A stretch of 64,000 nt of DNA from contig NW_026647189.1 in the NCBI RefSeq assembly GCF_950295315.1, forward strand, positions 620,001 through 684,000, in the 5' to 3' direction. Positions 9,298 through 22,917 of this stretch are shown here, piece after piece; the first letter of the stretch is position 1; each line of letters opens with the position of its first letter. The DNA comes from Erinaceus europaeus (taxonomy: Eukaryota; Chordata; Mammalia; Eulipotyphla; Erinaceidae). A model generated the notes under the pieces. The model saw nothing but the letters and a program-made list of their open reading frames with translations, made no database searches and was not told where the DNA came from. The translations under genes were made by a program, and so were the position numbers.

Positions 9298-10228
9298 GAA
9301 GTGAATGACCATCTTCTGGGAAGTATAGGTTTTGAACCTGAAAACTCTGTCTGTCTGTCTCTTAGTCCACAGAAAGAGCCACTAGTCCAGCCAGATCTCA
9401 CGCTCAGATGGGGTGTTTTTGCCAGTCAAAGGTCTGCACAGCGCACTAGGGATTGGGCGGCCTGAGACCCAAATGTTACATTGTAGATGGACTGTTTGCA
9501 GTTCTTGCTCCCCAGGACATTGGACTGTCTCAACTCCCTCCCCTACAGCATGAAAAAAAGACTCTTGACAACCTTGGAGCAACTGGAGTGGGGGCGAGGG
9601 GAGCTGTTTGCATGTCTGCACTGCTCATGCCCAGGTGTCTGTGGGGGTCCGTGGCAGAGGCTGTAAGGGGGCTAGGGGGCAGAAGGAGACTGTTTGAGAG
9701 GCAGGCTGCAGGCAGGGGAGCCCAGGAGTGTGTGCAGGGCTGTGTGTGTGGGTGTGGTGGCAGGGCGTTAGGGCAGGTCCCCCTGCTGGATGGTGAGATG
9801 GCAGCTGGGCTGGCCCTGGGCCCTCAGGGCTGAAGGGCAGAAGCAGGGTGGCAGTAAAGTAGCGCAGGGAGGAACACAGTAGATGTTAGTTGGGAGCTGG
9901 GGGACAGAGGGTAAGGGGAAAGGGGGCATCATTGAGGAGGGGTCAGGACTAGAGAGTGGGGGCAGCTGGAGGCATGGAAGGTCCCAGGAATCAGGGACTG
10001 ACAGGAACAGATTCCTACACCCCCCCACTGGATAGAAGCTGCAGAAGCCAGAGCAGCAGCCCTGGCTTGCCTAGGCCAAGGGCCCTGAGTGAGTCCATCT
10101 GAGGATGAGGAAGAGGAGGAGGGGGTGGAGGAGGAGGAGGAGAAAGAGGAGGAGGAAGAGTAGGAAGAGGAGGAGGAGGAGGCGTAGGAGGAGGAGGAAG
10201 GGCAGGAGGGCAGCTGTCAGTAGGCAAC
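6812..10228 (+). repeat. Unit 3 (type D)
   Basis: GGAT x10 as in unit 2 and a longer poly-T of 28. It is the last unit with GCATTCTAAC in SINE-A; units 4-19 have GCATTGTAAC. SINE-A lies at 8223-8458, SINE-B at 8689-8971 and the CTCF-like motif at 8867-8881. Confidence 0.97.
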
Positions 10229-13200
10229 GGGATTAATAGAGGCCTCCATTACGGAGGCATGTGTCCAGGCAGGCACCCACCAACCCTCAGGGGCAGCTCA
10301 CGGCACCCAGAGACTTGGTGTGGGTATCTCTGGGGCGGGGACTGTCTGTCAGTCAGCAAGACTGTGTGTCAGTGCACATGGTGGGACAGGGGCCTGGCGG
10401 ACCTTGGTCCCCCGCCCTGGACTGTCAGATGCCAGCCCCATGCCCAGACACACACCAATCTGCACATAGCCCCTTGGCCCGGCCGACCAGCACCTGCTTT
10501 GGCCTGGGGCTCTGGCTCTGGTGGCTGGCCACCACCCCTCAGGTCAAGTTCAGCGTGGGGGTCATGGCTGCTGGTCAACTGGATGGGCGGGGTCCCCATG
10601 GCCTAGCAACCACATGAGCCCTCTGTGATGTCCTAGCCCCTGGCAATCTGTGCTGGCCACACTGGCACTGGGCAGCCCAACTGCCCTGCCACTAGGTCAG
10701 GCAACAGCGCCCAGACGCCTGGGCCCTGGCACAGAGGGACGGAAGGATGGGAAGACAGTGCTGACCGACGAGGGACCTCAGGGCTGGCAGCCAAGAGAAG
10801 ACAGGTGGAGGTGCGCCCGGGATCCTGGGAGCCCAGGCCAGAGCTGCCTGCATGCCTGCCTGCCTTCCTGGATGTCCGTATGCTGCCTTTGTCCAGGTAG
10901 GTTTCTCAGGTCCCCTCCAATCCTGTCCTCTCCTGTCCTCTCCTGTCCTCACCATCCTCTCCCCTCTCCTCTCCTCCGCACTTTGCTTCTCGCCTTTGTC
11001 TGTCCTCTCTTCCAGGTGCCCTGCTCACCAGCTCCAGCACTTGTGATGCTTCTCCAGTGACAGCTGTTCGCAACCCCTTCCACCCCCTGCCTGCCCCTAA
11101 TGTGACCCAGCTCACAGGGTCTCCGGCTCATCCCACCCAAACCCACACGCCCCAACACATTCCCTGGTTCAGCCCCTCTGCCCTATTCAGCCAAACTGGG
11201 CCTTTGCAACCTACCTATGCATCGTTGTTTCTCCTCACCATTCAAGGAGAGATCTCCTTTTGTACTTAGCTTGGTTGACTGGTGGATGGATGGATGGATG
11301 GATGGATGGATGGATGTATGAATGGATGGATAGATGTATGGGTGGATGGATGGATGGATGGGCAGGTCAATGGATCGGTTTTGTAGAGGCAGAGTACCAT
11401 ATAGGGGTACTGGAGTCCGCTGGTGTCAGATCCCTAGTCAATGTCAAATGTAAAACATTAATTCATCAATAACAAAAATGAATAAGCACCTAAATAAATA
11501 AATAAATAAATAAATATAAAAACTGGGTTAAAAAATACATGGCGTCTTTGCCTTTCTGCATATGGAATGCTGTGAGGATCTTAACAAGGAAAGCATTGTC
11601 CTGATTAACCCATTTGAAGTCGTGGAATATTTCCTTTTCCTTTTTCTTTTTTTACTTTCTATTTTCTTGATTATTCACTGGAATAAATAGACAGGAATTG
11701 AGAGGGAAGGGAGGTAGAGAGAGTTTGAGACACAGAGAGAGACAACTGCAGCACTTCCGCACCACTTGTAAAGATTTCCCCTGGCATGTGGGAACCAGGG
11801 TGTTGAAGCCCAGTCCTCCTGCATTGTAACATGAGTGCTTAACTGGGTGTGGCACCACCTGGTACCCTTGATGGGACCCTTTTTTTTAGCAATGAAAAGA
11901 AATTCTCGTGGCAAGGTAATCAATAAATGAAGAAGTCAATAAAAGTGCATTTACATTAACTCAGTGGAAACACACAGGGACATATACGTCTCTGTTCCCT
12001 GTATTACATCTTCATGTATGGATTGATTGCCTCAAGGGGTTATTGCCACAGCTGAGTGCCTACGCCACGAATAATCCACAGCTCCTGCACTCCATTTGTT
12101 CCCCTTCCGCTGCCCTTGTTGCTTGATCACTGTGGTGGTTATTGTTTTTGTTGTTGTTGTTGTTGTTACTGACCTTGCATCTGACAGACACAAAAGGAGA
12201 GAGCAGAGGAAATACAGGGTGGGAGAGAAAGATAGAGCTCCTAAAGACCTGCTTCACCCTCTGTAAAGCGACTCCCCTGCAGGTGGCGGTCTGGGGGCCA
12301 GACCCCAAATCCTTCCACCTGTCCCCTCTATTCGTGAGCGCCACAAGCCCTTAACCCTCTGAAATACCGCCAAACCTCCCTGGATTTACTTTTGAAGGCA
12401 GTATCACCTGCCTCGTTTTGAATCCTCATTATCCTGAGGGTCAGTCCTGATGACAGTGTCATGACACGACACACGGAGATCTCTGTTATCAGAGAGCACC
12501 TGGAACAGCAGCTGGGGCTCTAGTGCCAGGGCAGGAGCAACTCCCCATCCACCTTCCACGGAGTCCACCTGCCTGCATTTTGGTCCTTTTCCCTCCAAAA
12601 AAGATTTTTCCCTTTTTTCACTTTGAAACAGGCAGGAGACAGGTTACCCAGGCAGGGGGGAAAAAAATAAAAAGCCTTTTTTTTTTTTTTTTTTTACCGA
12701 AGTGAATGACCATCTTCTGGGAAGTATAGGTTTTGAACCTGAAAACTCTGTCTGTCTGTCTCTTAGTCCACAGAAAGAGCCACTAGTCCAGCCAGATCTC
12801 ACGCTCAGATGGGGTGTTTTTGCCAGTCAAAGGTCTGCACAGCGCACTAGGGATTGGGGGGCCTGAGACCCAAATGTTACATTGTAGATGGACTGTTTGC
12901 AGTTCTTGCTCCCCAGGACATTGGACTGTCTCAACTCCCTCCCCTACAGCATGAAAAAAAGACTCTTGACAACCTTGGAGCAACTGGAGTGGGGGCGAGG
13001 GGAGCTGTTTGCATGTCTGCACTGCTCATGCCCAGGTGTCTGTGGGGGTCCGTGGCAGAGGCTGTAAGGGGGCTAGGGGGCAGAAGGAGACTGTTTGAGA
13101 GGCAGGCTGCAGGCAGGGGAGCCCAGGAGTGTGTGCAGGGCTGTGTGTGTGGGTGTGGTGGCAGGGCGTTAGGGCAGGTCCCCCTGCTGGATGGTGAGAT

Positions 13201-13629
13201 GGCAGCTGGGCTGGCCCTGGACCCTCAGGGCTGAAGGGCAGAAGCAGGGTGGCAGTAAAGTAGCGCAGGGAGGAACACAGTAGATGTTAGTTGGGAGCTG
13301 GGGGACAGAGGGTAAGGGGAAAGGGGGCATCATTGAGGAGGGGTCAGGACTAGAGAGTGGGGGCAGCTGGAGGCATGGAAGGTCCCAGGAATCAGGGACT
13401 GACAGGAACAGATTCCTACACCCCCCCACTGGATAGAAGCTGCAGAAGCCAGAGCAGCAGCCCTGGCTTGCCTAGGCCAAGGGCCCTGAGTGAGTCCATC
13501 TGAGGATGAGGAAGAGGAGGAGGGGGTGGAGGAGGAGGAGGAGAAAGAGGAGGAGGAAGAGTAGGAAGAGGAGGAGGAGGAGGCGTAGGAGGAGGAGGAA
13601 GGGCAGGAGGGCAGCTGTCAGTAGGCAAC
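10229..13629 (+). repeat. Unit 4 (type D)
   Basis: GGAT x8 and poly-T of 19. Private changes are GATTGGGGGGCC near 12855 (others GATTGGGCGGCC) and CTGGACCCTC near 13218 (others CTGGGCCCTC). It shares GGTAATCAATAAATG after SINE-A with units 7 and 11. SINE-A lies at 11632-11867, SINE-B at 12098-12380 and the CTCF-like motif at 12276-12290. Confidence 0.97.
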
Positions 13630-16600
13630 GGGATTAATAGAGGCCTCCATTACGGAGGCATGTGTCCAGGCAGGCACCCACCAACCCTCAGGGGCAGCTC
13701 ACGGCACCCAGAGACTTGGTGTGGGTATCTCTGGGGCGGGGACTGTCTGTCAGTCAGCAAGACTGTGTGTCAGTGCACATGGTGGGACAGGGGCCTGGCG
13801 GACCTTGGTCCCCCGCCCTGGACTGTCAGATGCCAGCCCCATGCCCAGACACACACCAATCTGCACATAGCCCCTTGGCCCGGCCGACCAGCACCTGCTT
13901 TGGCCTGGGGCTCTGGCTCTGGTGGCTGGCCACCACCCCTCAGGTCAAGTTCAGCGTGGGGGTCATGGCTGCTGGTCAACTGGATGGGCGGGGTCCCCAT
14001 GGCCTAGCAACCACATGAGCCCTCTGTGATGTCCTAGCCCCTGGCAATCTGTGCTGGCCACACTGGCACTGGGCAGCCCAACTGCCCTGCCACTAGGTCA
14101 GGCAACAGCGCCCAGACGCCTGGGCCCTGGCACAGAGGGACGGAAGGATGGGAAGACAGTGCTGACCGACGAGGGACCTCAGGGCTGGCAGCCAAGAGAA
14201 GACAGGTGGAGGTGCGCCCGGGATCCTGGGAGCCCAGGCCAGAGCTGCCTGCATGCCTGCCTGCCTTCCTGGATGTCCGTATGCTGCCTTTGTCCAGGTA
14301 GGTTTCTCAGGTCCCCTCCAATCCTGTCCTCTCCTGTCCTCTCCTGTCCTCACCATCCTCTCCCCTCTCCTCTCCTCCGCACTTTGCTTCTCGCCTTTGT
14401 CTGTCCTCTCTTCCAGGTGCCCTGCTCACCAGCTCCAGCACTTGTGATGCTTCTCCAGTGACAGCTGTTCGCAACCCCTTCCACCCCCTGCCTGCCCCTA
14501 ATGTGACCCAGCTCACAGGGTCTCCGGCTCATCCCACCCAAACCCACACGCCCCAACACATTCCCTGGTTCAGCCCCTCTGCCCTATTCAGCCAAACTGG
14601 GCCTTTGCAACCTACCTATGCATCGTTGTTTCTCCTCACCATTCAAGGAGAGATCTCCTTTTGTACTTAGCTTGGTTGACTGGTGGATGGATGGATGGAT
14701 GGATGGATGGATGGATGGATGTATGAATGGATGGATAGATGTATGGGTGGATGGATGGATGGATGGGCAGGTCAATGGATCGGTTTTGTAGAGGCAGAGT
14801 ACCATATAGGGGTACTGGAGTCCGCTGGTGTCAGATCCCTAGTCAATGTCAAATGTAAAACATTAATTCATCAATAACAAAAATGAATAAGCACCTAAAT
14901 AAATAAATAAATAAATAAATAAATATAAAAACTGGGTTAAAAAATACATGGCGTCTTTGCCTTTCTGCATATGGAATGCTGTGAGGATCTTAACAAGGAA
15001 AGCATTGTCCTGATTAACCCATTTGAAGTCGTGGAATATTTCCTTTTCCTTTTTCTTTTTTTACTTTCTATTTTCTTGATTATTCACTGGAATAAATAGA
15101 CAGGAATTGAGAGGGAAGGGAGGTAGAGAGAGTTTGAGACACAGAGAGAGACAACTGCAGCACTTCCGCACCACTTGTAAAGATTTCCCCTGGCATGTGG
15201 GAACCAGGGTGTTGAAGCCCAGTCCTCCTGCATTGTAACATGAGTGCTTAACTGGGTGTGGCACCACCTGGTACCCTTGATGGGACCCTTTTTTTTAGCA
15301 ATGAAAAGAAATTCTCGTGGCAAGGTAATAAATAAATGAAGAAGTCAATAAAAGTGCATTTACATTAACTCAGTGGAAACACACAGGGACATATACGTCT
15401 CTGTTCCCTGTATTACATCTTCATGTATGGATTGATTGCCTCAAGGGGTTATTGCCACAGCTGAGTGCCTACGCCACGAATAATCCACAGCTCCTGCACT
15501 CCATTTGTTCCCCTTCCGCTGCCCTTGTTGCTTGATCACTGTGGTGGTTATTGTTTTTGTTGTTGTTGTTGTTGTTACTGACCTTGCATCTGACAGACAC
15601 AAAAGGAGAGAGCAGAGGAAATACAGGGTGGGAGAGAAAGATAGAGCTCCTAAAGACCTGCTTCACCCTCTGTAAAGCGACTCCCCTGCAGGTGGCGGTC
15701 TGGGGGCCAGACCCCAAATCCTTCCACCTGTCCCCTCTATTCGTGAGCGCCACAAGCCCTTAACCCTCTGAAATACCGCCAAACCTCCCTGGATTTACTT
15801 TTGAAGGCAGTATCACCTGCCTCGTTTTGAATCCTCATTATCCTGAGGGTCAGTCCTGATGACAGTGTCATGACACGACACACGGAGATCTCTTTTATCA
15901 GAGAGCACCTGGAACAGCAGCTGGGGCTCTAGTGCCAGGGCAGGAGCAACTCCCCATCCACCTTCCACGGAGTCCACCTGCCTGCATTTTGGTCCTTTTC
16001 CCTCCAAAAAAGATTTTTCCCTTTTTTCACTTTGAAACAGGCAGGAGACAGGTTACCCAGGCAGGGGGGAAAAAATAAAAAGCCTTTTTTTTTTTTTTTT
16101 TTTTACCGAAGTGAATGACCATCTTCTGGGAAGTATAGGTTTTGAACCTGAAAACTCTGTCTGTCTGTCTCTTAGTCCACAGAAAGAGCCACTAGTCCAG
16201 CCAGATCTCACGCTCAGATGGGGTGTTTTTGCCAGTCAAAGGTCTGCACAGCGCACTAGGGATTGGGCGGCCTGAGACCCAAATGTTACATTGTAGATGG
16301 ACTGTTTGCAGTTCTTGCTCCCCAGGACATTGGACTGTCTCAACTCCCTCCCCTACAGCATGAAAAAAAGACTCTTGACAACCTTGGAGCAACTGGAGTG
16401 GGGGCGAGGGGAGCTGTTTGCATGTCTGCACTGCTCATGCCCAGGTGTCTGTGGGGGTCCGTGGCAGAGGCTGTAAGGGGGCTAGGGGGCAGAAGGAGAC
16501 TGTTTGAGAGGCAGGCTGCAGGCAGGGGAGCCCAGGAGTGTGTGCAGGGCTGTGTGTGTGGGTGTGGTGGCAGGGCGTTAGGGCAGGTCCCCCTGCTGGA

Positions 16601-17038
16601 TGGTGAGATGGCAGCTGGGCTGGCCCTGGGCCCTCAGGGCTGAAGGGCAGAAGCAGGGTGGCAGTAAAGTAGCGCAGGGAGGAACACAGTAGATGTTAGT
16701 TGGGAGCTGGGGGACAGAGGGTAAGGGGAAAGGGGGCATCCTTGAGGAGGGGTCAGGACTAGAGAGTGGGGGCAGCTGGAGGCATGGAAGTTCCCAGGAA
16801 TCAGGGACTGACAGGAACAGATTCCTACACCCCCCCACTGGATAGAAGCTGCAGAAGCCAGAGCAGCAGCCCTGGCTTGCCTAGGCCAAGGGCCCTGAGT
16901 GAGTCCATCTGAGGATGAGGAAGAGGAGGAGGGGGTGGAGGAGGAGGAGGAGAAAGAGGAGGAGGAAGAGTAGGAAGAGGAGGAGGAGGAGGCGTAGGAG
17001 GAGGAGGAAGGGCAGGAGGGCAGCTGTCAGTAGGCAAC
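13630..17038 (+). repeat. Unit 5 (type D)
   Basis: GGAT x9, a 29-base (AAAT)n tract and poly-T of 20. Private changes are TCTCTTTTATC near 15890 (others TCTCTGTTATC) and AAGTTCCCAGG near 16790 (others AAGGTCCCAGG). It has GCATCCTTGAG near 16738, a state otherwise typical of units 7-9, 11-13, 15 and 18. SINE-A lies at 15041-15276, SINE-B at 15507-15789 and the CTCF-like motif at 15685-15699. Confidence 0.97.
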
Positions 17039-20000
17039 GGGATTAATAGAGGCCTCCATTACGGAGGCATGTGTCCAGGCAGGCACCCACCAACCCTCAG
17101 GGGCAGCTCACGGCACCCAGAGACTTGGTGTGGGTATCTCTGGGGCGGGGACTGTCTGTCAGTCAGCAAGACTGTGTGTCAGTGCACATGGTGGGACAGG
17201 GGCCTGGCGGACCTTGGTCCCCCGCCCTGGACTGTCAGATGCCAGCCCCATGCCCAGACACACACCAATCTGCACATAGCCCCTTGGCCCGGCCGACCAG
17301 CACCTGCTTTGGCCTGGGGCTCTGGCTCTGGTGGCTGGCCACCACCCCTCAGGTCAAGTTCAGCGTGGGGGTCATGGCTGCTGGTCAACTGGATGGGCGG
17401 GGTCCCCATGGCCTAGCAACCACATGAGCCCTCTGTGATGTCCTAGCCCCTGGCAATCTGTGCTGGCCACACTGGCACTGGGCAGCCCAACTGCCCTGCC
17501 ACTAGGTCAGGCAACAGCGCCAGACGCCTGGGCCCTGGCACAGAGGGACGGAAGGATGGGAAGACAGTGCTGACCGACGAGGGACCTCAGGGCTGGCAGC
17601 CAAGAGAAGACAGGTGGAGGTGCGCCCGGGATCCTGGGAGCCCAGGCCAGAGCTGCCTGCATGCCTGCCTGCCTTCCTGGATGTCCGTATGCTGCCTTTG
17701 TCCAGGTAGGTTTCTCAGGTCCCCTCCAATCCTGTTCTCTCCTGTCCTCTCCTGTCCTCACCATCCTCTCCCCTCTCCTCTCCTCCGCACTTTGCTTCTC
17801 ACCTTTGTCTGTCCTCTCTTCCAGGTGCCCTGCTCACCAGCTCCAGCACTTGTGATGCTTCTCCAGTGACAGCTGTTCGCAACCCCTTCCACCCCCTGCC
17901 TGCCCCTAATGTGACCCAGCTCACAGGGTCTCCGGCTCATCCCACCCAAACCCACACGCCCCAACACATTCCCTGGTTCAGCCCCTCTGCCCTATTCAGC
18001 CAAACTGGGCCTTTGCAACCTACCTATGCATCGTTGTTTCTCCTCACCATTCAAGGAGAGATCTCCTTTTGTACTTAGCTTGGTTGACTGGTGGATGGAT
18101 GGATGGATGGATGGATGGATGGATGTATGAATGGATGGATAGATGTATGGGTGGATGGATGGATGGATGGGCAGGTCAATGGATCGGTTTTGTAGAGGCA
18201 GAGTACCATATAGGGGTACTGGAGTCCGCTGGTGTCAGATCCCTAGTCAATGTCAAATGTAAAACATTAATTCATCAATAACAAAAATGAATAAGCACCT
18301 AAATAAGTAAATAAATATAAAAACTGGGTTAAAAAATACATGGCGTCTTTGCCTTTCTGCATATGGAATGCTGTGAGGATCTTAACAAGGAAAGCATTGT
18401 CCTGATTAACCCATTTGAAGTCGTGGAATATTTCCTTTTCCTTTTTCTTTTTTTACTTTCTATTTTCTTGATTATTCACTGGAATAAATAGACAGGAATT
18501 GAGAGGGAAGGGAGGTAGAGAGAGTTTGAGACACAGAGAGAGACAACTGCAGCACTTCCGCACCACTTGTAAAGATTTCCCCTGGCATGTGGGAACCAGG
18601 GTGTTGAAGCCCAGTCCTCCTGCATTGTAACATGAGTGCTTAACTGGGTGTGGCACCACCTGGTACCCTTGATGGGACCCTTTTTTTTAGCAATGAAAAG
18701 AAATTCTCGTGGCAAGGTAATAAATAAATGAAGAAGTCAATAAAAGTGCATTTACATTAACTCAGTGGAAACACACAGGGACATATACGTCTCTGTTCCC
18801 TGTATTACATCTTCATCTATGGATTGATTGCCTCAAGGGGTTATTGCCACAGCTGAGTGCCTACGCCACGAATAATCCACAGCTCCTGCACTCCATTTGT
18901 TCCCCTTCCGCTGCCCTTGTTGCTTGATCACTGTGGTGGTTATTGTTTTTGTTGTTGTTGTTGTTGTTACTGACCTTGCATCTGACAGACACAAAAGGAG
19001 AGAGCAGAGGAAATACAGGGTGGGAGAGAAAGATAGAGCTCCTAAAGACCTGCTTCACCCTCTGTAAAGCGACTCCCCTGCAGGTGGCGGTCTGGGGGCC
19101 AGACCCCAAATCCTTCCACCTGTCCCCTCTATTCGTGAGCGCCACAAGCCCTTAACCCTCTGAAATACCGCCAAACCTCCCTGGATTTACTTTTGAAGGC
19201 AGTATCACCTGCCTCGTTTTGAATCCTCATTATCCTGAGGGTCAGTCCTGATGACAGTGTCATGACACGACACACGGAGATCTCTGTTATCAGAGAGCAC
19301 CTGGAACAGCAGCTGGGGCTCTAGTGCCAGGGCAGGAGCAACTCCCCATCCACCTTCCACGGAGTCCACCTGCCTGCATTTTGGTCCTTTTCCCTCCAAA
19401 AAAGATTTTTCCCTTTTTTCACTTTGAAACAGGCAGGAGACAGGTTACCCAGGCAGGGGGAAAAAAATAAAAAGCCTTTTTTTTTTTTTTTTTTTACCGA
19501 AGTGAATGACCATCTTCTGGGAAGTATAGGTTTTGAACCTGAAAACTCTGTCTGTCTGTCTCTTAGTCCACAGAAAGAGCCACTAGTCCAGCCAGATCTC
19601 ACGCTCAGATGGGGTGTTTTTGCCAGTCAAAGGTCTGCACAGCGCACTAGGGATTGGGCGGCCTGAGACCCAAATGTTACATTGTAGATGGACTGTTTGC
19701 AGTTCTTTCTCCCCAGGACATTGGACTGTCTCAACTCCCTCCCCTACAGCATGAAAAAAAGACTCTTGACAACCTTGGAGCAACTGGAGTGGGGGCGAGG
19801 GGAGCTCTTTGCATGTCTGCACTGCTCATGCCCAGGTGTCTGTGGGGGTCCGTGGCAGAGGCTGTAAGGGGGCTAGGGGGCAGAAGGAGACTGTTTGAGA
19901 GGCAGGCTGCAGGCAGGGGAGCCCAGGAGTGTGTGCAGGGCTGTGTGTGTGGGTGTGGTGGCAGGGCGTTAGGGCAGGTCCCCCTGCTGGATGGTGAGAT

Positions 20001-20429
20001 GGCAGCTGGGCTGGCCCTGGGCCCTCAGGGCTGAAGGGCAGAAGCAGGGTGGCAGTAAAGTAGCGCAGGGAGGAACACAGTAGATGTTAGTTGGGAGCTG
20101 GGGGACAGAGGGTAAGGGGAAAGGGGGCATCATTGAGGAGGGGTCAGGACTAGAGAGTGGGGGCAGCTGGAGGCATGGAAGGTCCCAGGAATCAGGGACT
20201 GACAGGAACAGATTCCTACACCCCCCCACTGGATAGAAGCTGCAGAAGCCAGAGCAGCAGCCCTGGCTTGCCTAGGCCAAGGGCCCTGAGTGAGTCCATC
20301 TGAGGATGAGGAAGAGGAGGAGGGGGTGGAGGAGGAGGAGGAGAAAGAGGAGGAGGAAGAGTAGGAAGAGGAGGAGGAGGAGGCGTAGGAGGAGGAGGAA
20401 GGGCAGGAGGGCAGCTGTCAGTAGGCAAC
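17039..20429 (+). repeat. Unit 6 (type D, shortest complete unit)
   Basis: At 3391 bp this is the shortest complete copy. Relative to unit 5 it has one GGAT fewer (4 bp), a (AAAT)n tract contracted by 12 bp and interrupted by AAGT, one T fewer, and a 1-bp deletion in GCGCCCAGACG at about 17519-17521. These sum to the 18-bp difference. Private changes include CTGTTCTCTCC near 17735, TTCTCACCTTTG near 17797, CTTCATCTATGG near 18812, GTTCTTTCTCC near 19705 and GAGCTCTTTGC near 19804. It has the most private changes I saw in any unit. SINE-A lies at 18433-18668, SINE-B at 18899-19181 and the CTCF-like motif at 19077-19091. Confidence 0.97.
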
Positions 20430-22878
20430 GGGATTAATAGAGGCCTCCATTACGGAGGCATGTGTCCAGGCAGGCACCCACCAACCCTCAGGGGCAGCTC
20501 ACGGCACCCAGAGACTTGGTGTGGGTATCTCTGGGGCGGGGACTGTCTGTCAGTCAGCAAGACTGTGTGTCAGTGCACATGGTGGGACAGGGGCCTGGCG
20601 GACCTTGGTCCCCCGCCCTGGACTGTCAGATGCCAGCCCCATGCCCAGACACACACCAATCTGCACATAGCCCCTTGGCCCGGCCGACCAGCACCTGCTT
20701 TGGCCTGGGGCTCTGGCTCTGGTGGCTGGCCACCACCCCTCAGGTCAAGTTCAGCGTGGGGGTCATGGCTGCTGGTCAACTGGATGGGCGGGGTCCCCAT
20801 GGCCTAGCAACCACATGAGCCCTCTGTGATGTCCTAGCCCCTGGCAATCTGTGCTGGCCACACTGGCACTGGGCAGCCCAACTGCCCTGCCACTAGGTCA
20901 GGCAACAGCGCCCAGACGCCTGGGCCCTGGCACAGAGGGACGGAAGGATGGGAAGACAGTGCTGACCGACGAGGGACCTCAGGGCTGGCAGCCAAGAGAA
21001 GACAGGTGGAGGTGCGCCCGGGATCCTGGGAGCCCAGGCCAGAGCTGCCTGCATGCCTGCCTGCCTTCCTGGATGTCCGTATGCTGCCTTTGTCCAGGTA
21101 GGTTTCTCAGGTCCCCTCCAATCCTGTCCTCTCCTGTCCTCTCCTGTCCTCACCATCCTCTCCCCTCTCCTCTCCTCCGCACTTTGCTTCTCTCCTTTGT
21201 CTGTCCTCTCTTCCAGGTGCCCTGCTCACCAGCTCCAGCACTTGTGATGCTTCTCCAGTGACAGCTGTTCGCAACCCCTTCCACCCCCTGCCTGCCCCTA
21301 ATGTGACCCAGCTCACAGGGTCTCCGGCTCATCCCACCCAAACCCACACGCCCCAACACATTCCCTGGTTCAGCCCCTCTGCCCTATTCAGCCAAACTGG
21401 GCCTTTGCAACCTACCTATGCATCGTTGTTTCTCCTCACCATTCAAGGAGAGATCTCCTTTTGTACTTAGCTTGGTTGACTGGTGGATGGATGGATGGAT
21501 GGATGGATGGATGGATGGATGTATGAATGGATGGATAGATGTATGGGTGGATGGATGGATGGATGGGCAGGTCAATGGATCGGTTTTGTAGAGGCAGAGT
21601 ACCATATAGGGGTACTGGAGTCCGCTGGTGTCAGATCCCTAGTCAATGTCAAATGTAAAACATTAATTCATCAATAACAAAAATGAATAAGCACCTAAAT
21701 AAATAAATAAATAAATAAATATAAAAACTGGGTTAAAAAATACATGGCGTCTTTGCCTTTCTGCATATGGAATGCTGTGAGGATCTTAACAAGGAAAGCA
21801 TTGTCCTGATTAACCCATTTGAAGTCGTGGAATATTTCCTTTTCCTTTTTCTTTTTTTACTTTCTATTTTCTTGATTATTCACTGGAATAAATAGACAGG
21901 AATTGAGAGGGAAGGGAGGTAGAGAGAGTTTGAGACACAGAGAGAGACAACTGCAGCACTTCCGCACCACTTGTAAAGATTTCCCCTGGCATGTGGGAAC
22001 CAGGGTGTTGAAGCCCAGTCCTCCTGCATTGTAACATGAGTGCTTAACTGGGTGTGGCACCACCTGGTACCCTTGATGGGACACTTTTTTTTAGCAATGA
22101 AAAGAAATTCTCGTGTCAAGGTAATCAATAAATGAAGAAGTAAATAAAAGTGCATTTACATTAACTCAGTGGAAACACACAGGGACATATACGTCTCTGT
22201 TACCTGTATTACATCTTCATGTATGGATTGATTGCCTCAAGGGGTTATTGCCACAGCTGAGTGCCTACGCCACGAATAATCCACAGCTCCTGCACTCCAT
22301 TTGTTCCCCTTCCGCTGCCCTTGTTGCTTGATCACTGTGGTGGTTATTGTTTTTGTTGTTGTTGTTGTTGTTACTGACCTTGCATCTGACAGACACAAAA
22401 GGAGAGAGCAGAGGAAATACAGGGTGGGAGAGAAAGATAGAGCTCCTAAAGACCTGCTTCACCCTCTGTAAAGCGACTCCCCTGCAGGTGGCGGTCTGGG
22501 GGCCAGACCCCAAATCCTTCCACCTGTCCCCTCTATTCGTGAGCGCCACAAGCCCTTAACCCTCTGAAATACCGCCAAACCTCCCTGGATTTACTTTTGA
22601 AGGCAGTATCACCTGCCTCGTTTTGAATCCTCATTATCCTGACGGTCAGTCCTGGAGACAGTGTCATGACACGACACACGGAGATCTCTGTTATCAGAGA
22701 GCACCTGGAAAAGCAGCTGGGGCTCTAGTGCCAGGGCAGGAGCAACTCCCCATCCACCTTCCACGGAGTCCACCTGCCTGCATTTTGGTCCTTTTCCCTC
22801 CAAAAAAGATTTTTCCCTTTTTTCACTTTGAAACAGGCAGGAGACAGGTTACCCAGGCAGGGGGGAAAAAAATAAAAA

Positions 22879-22917
<39 letters not shown>

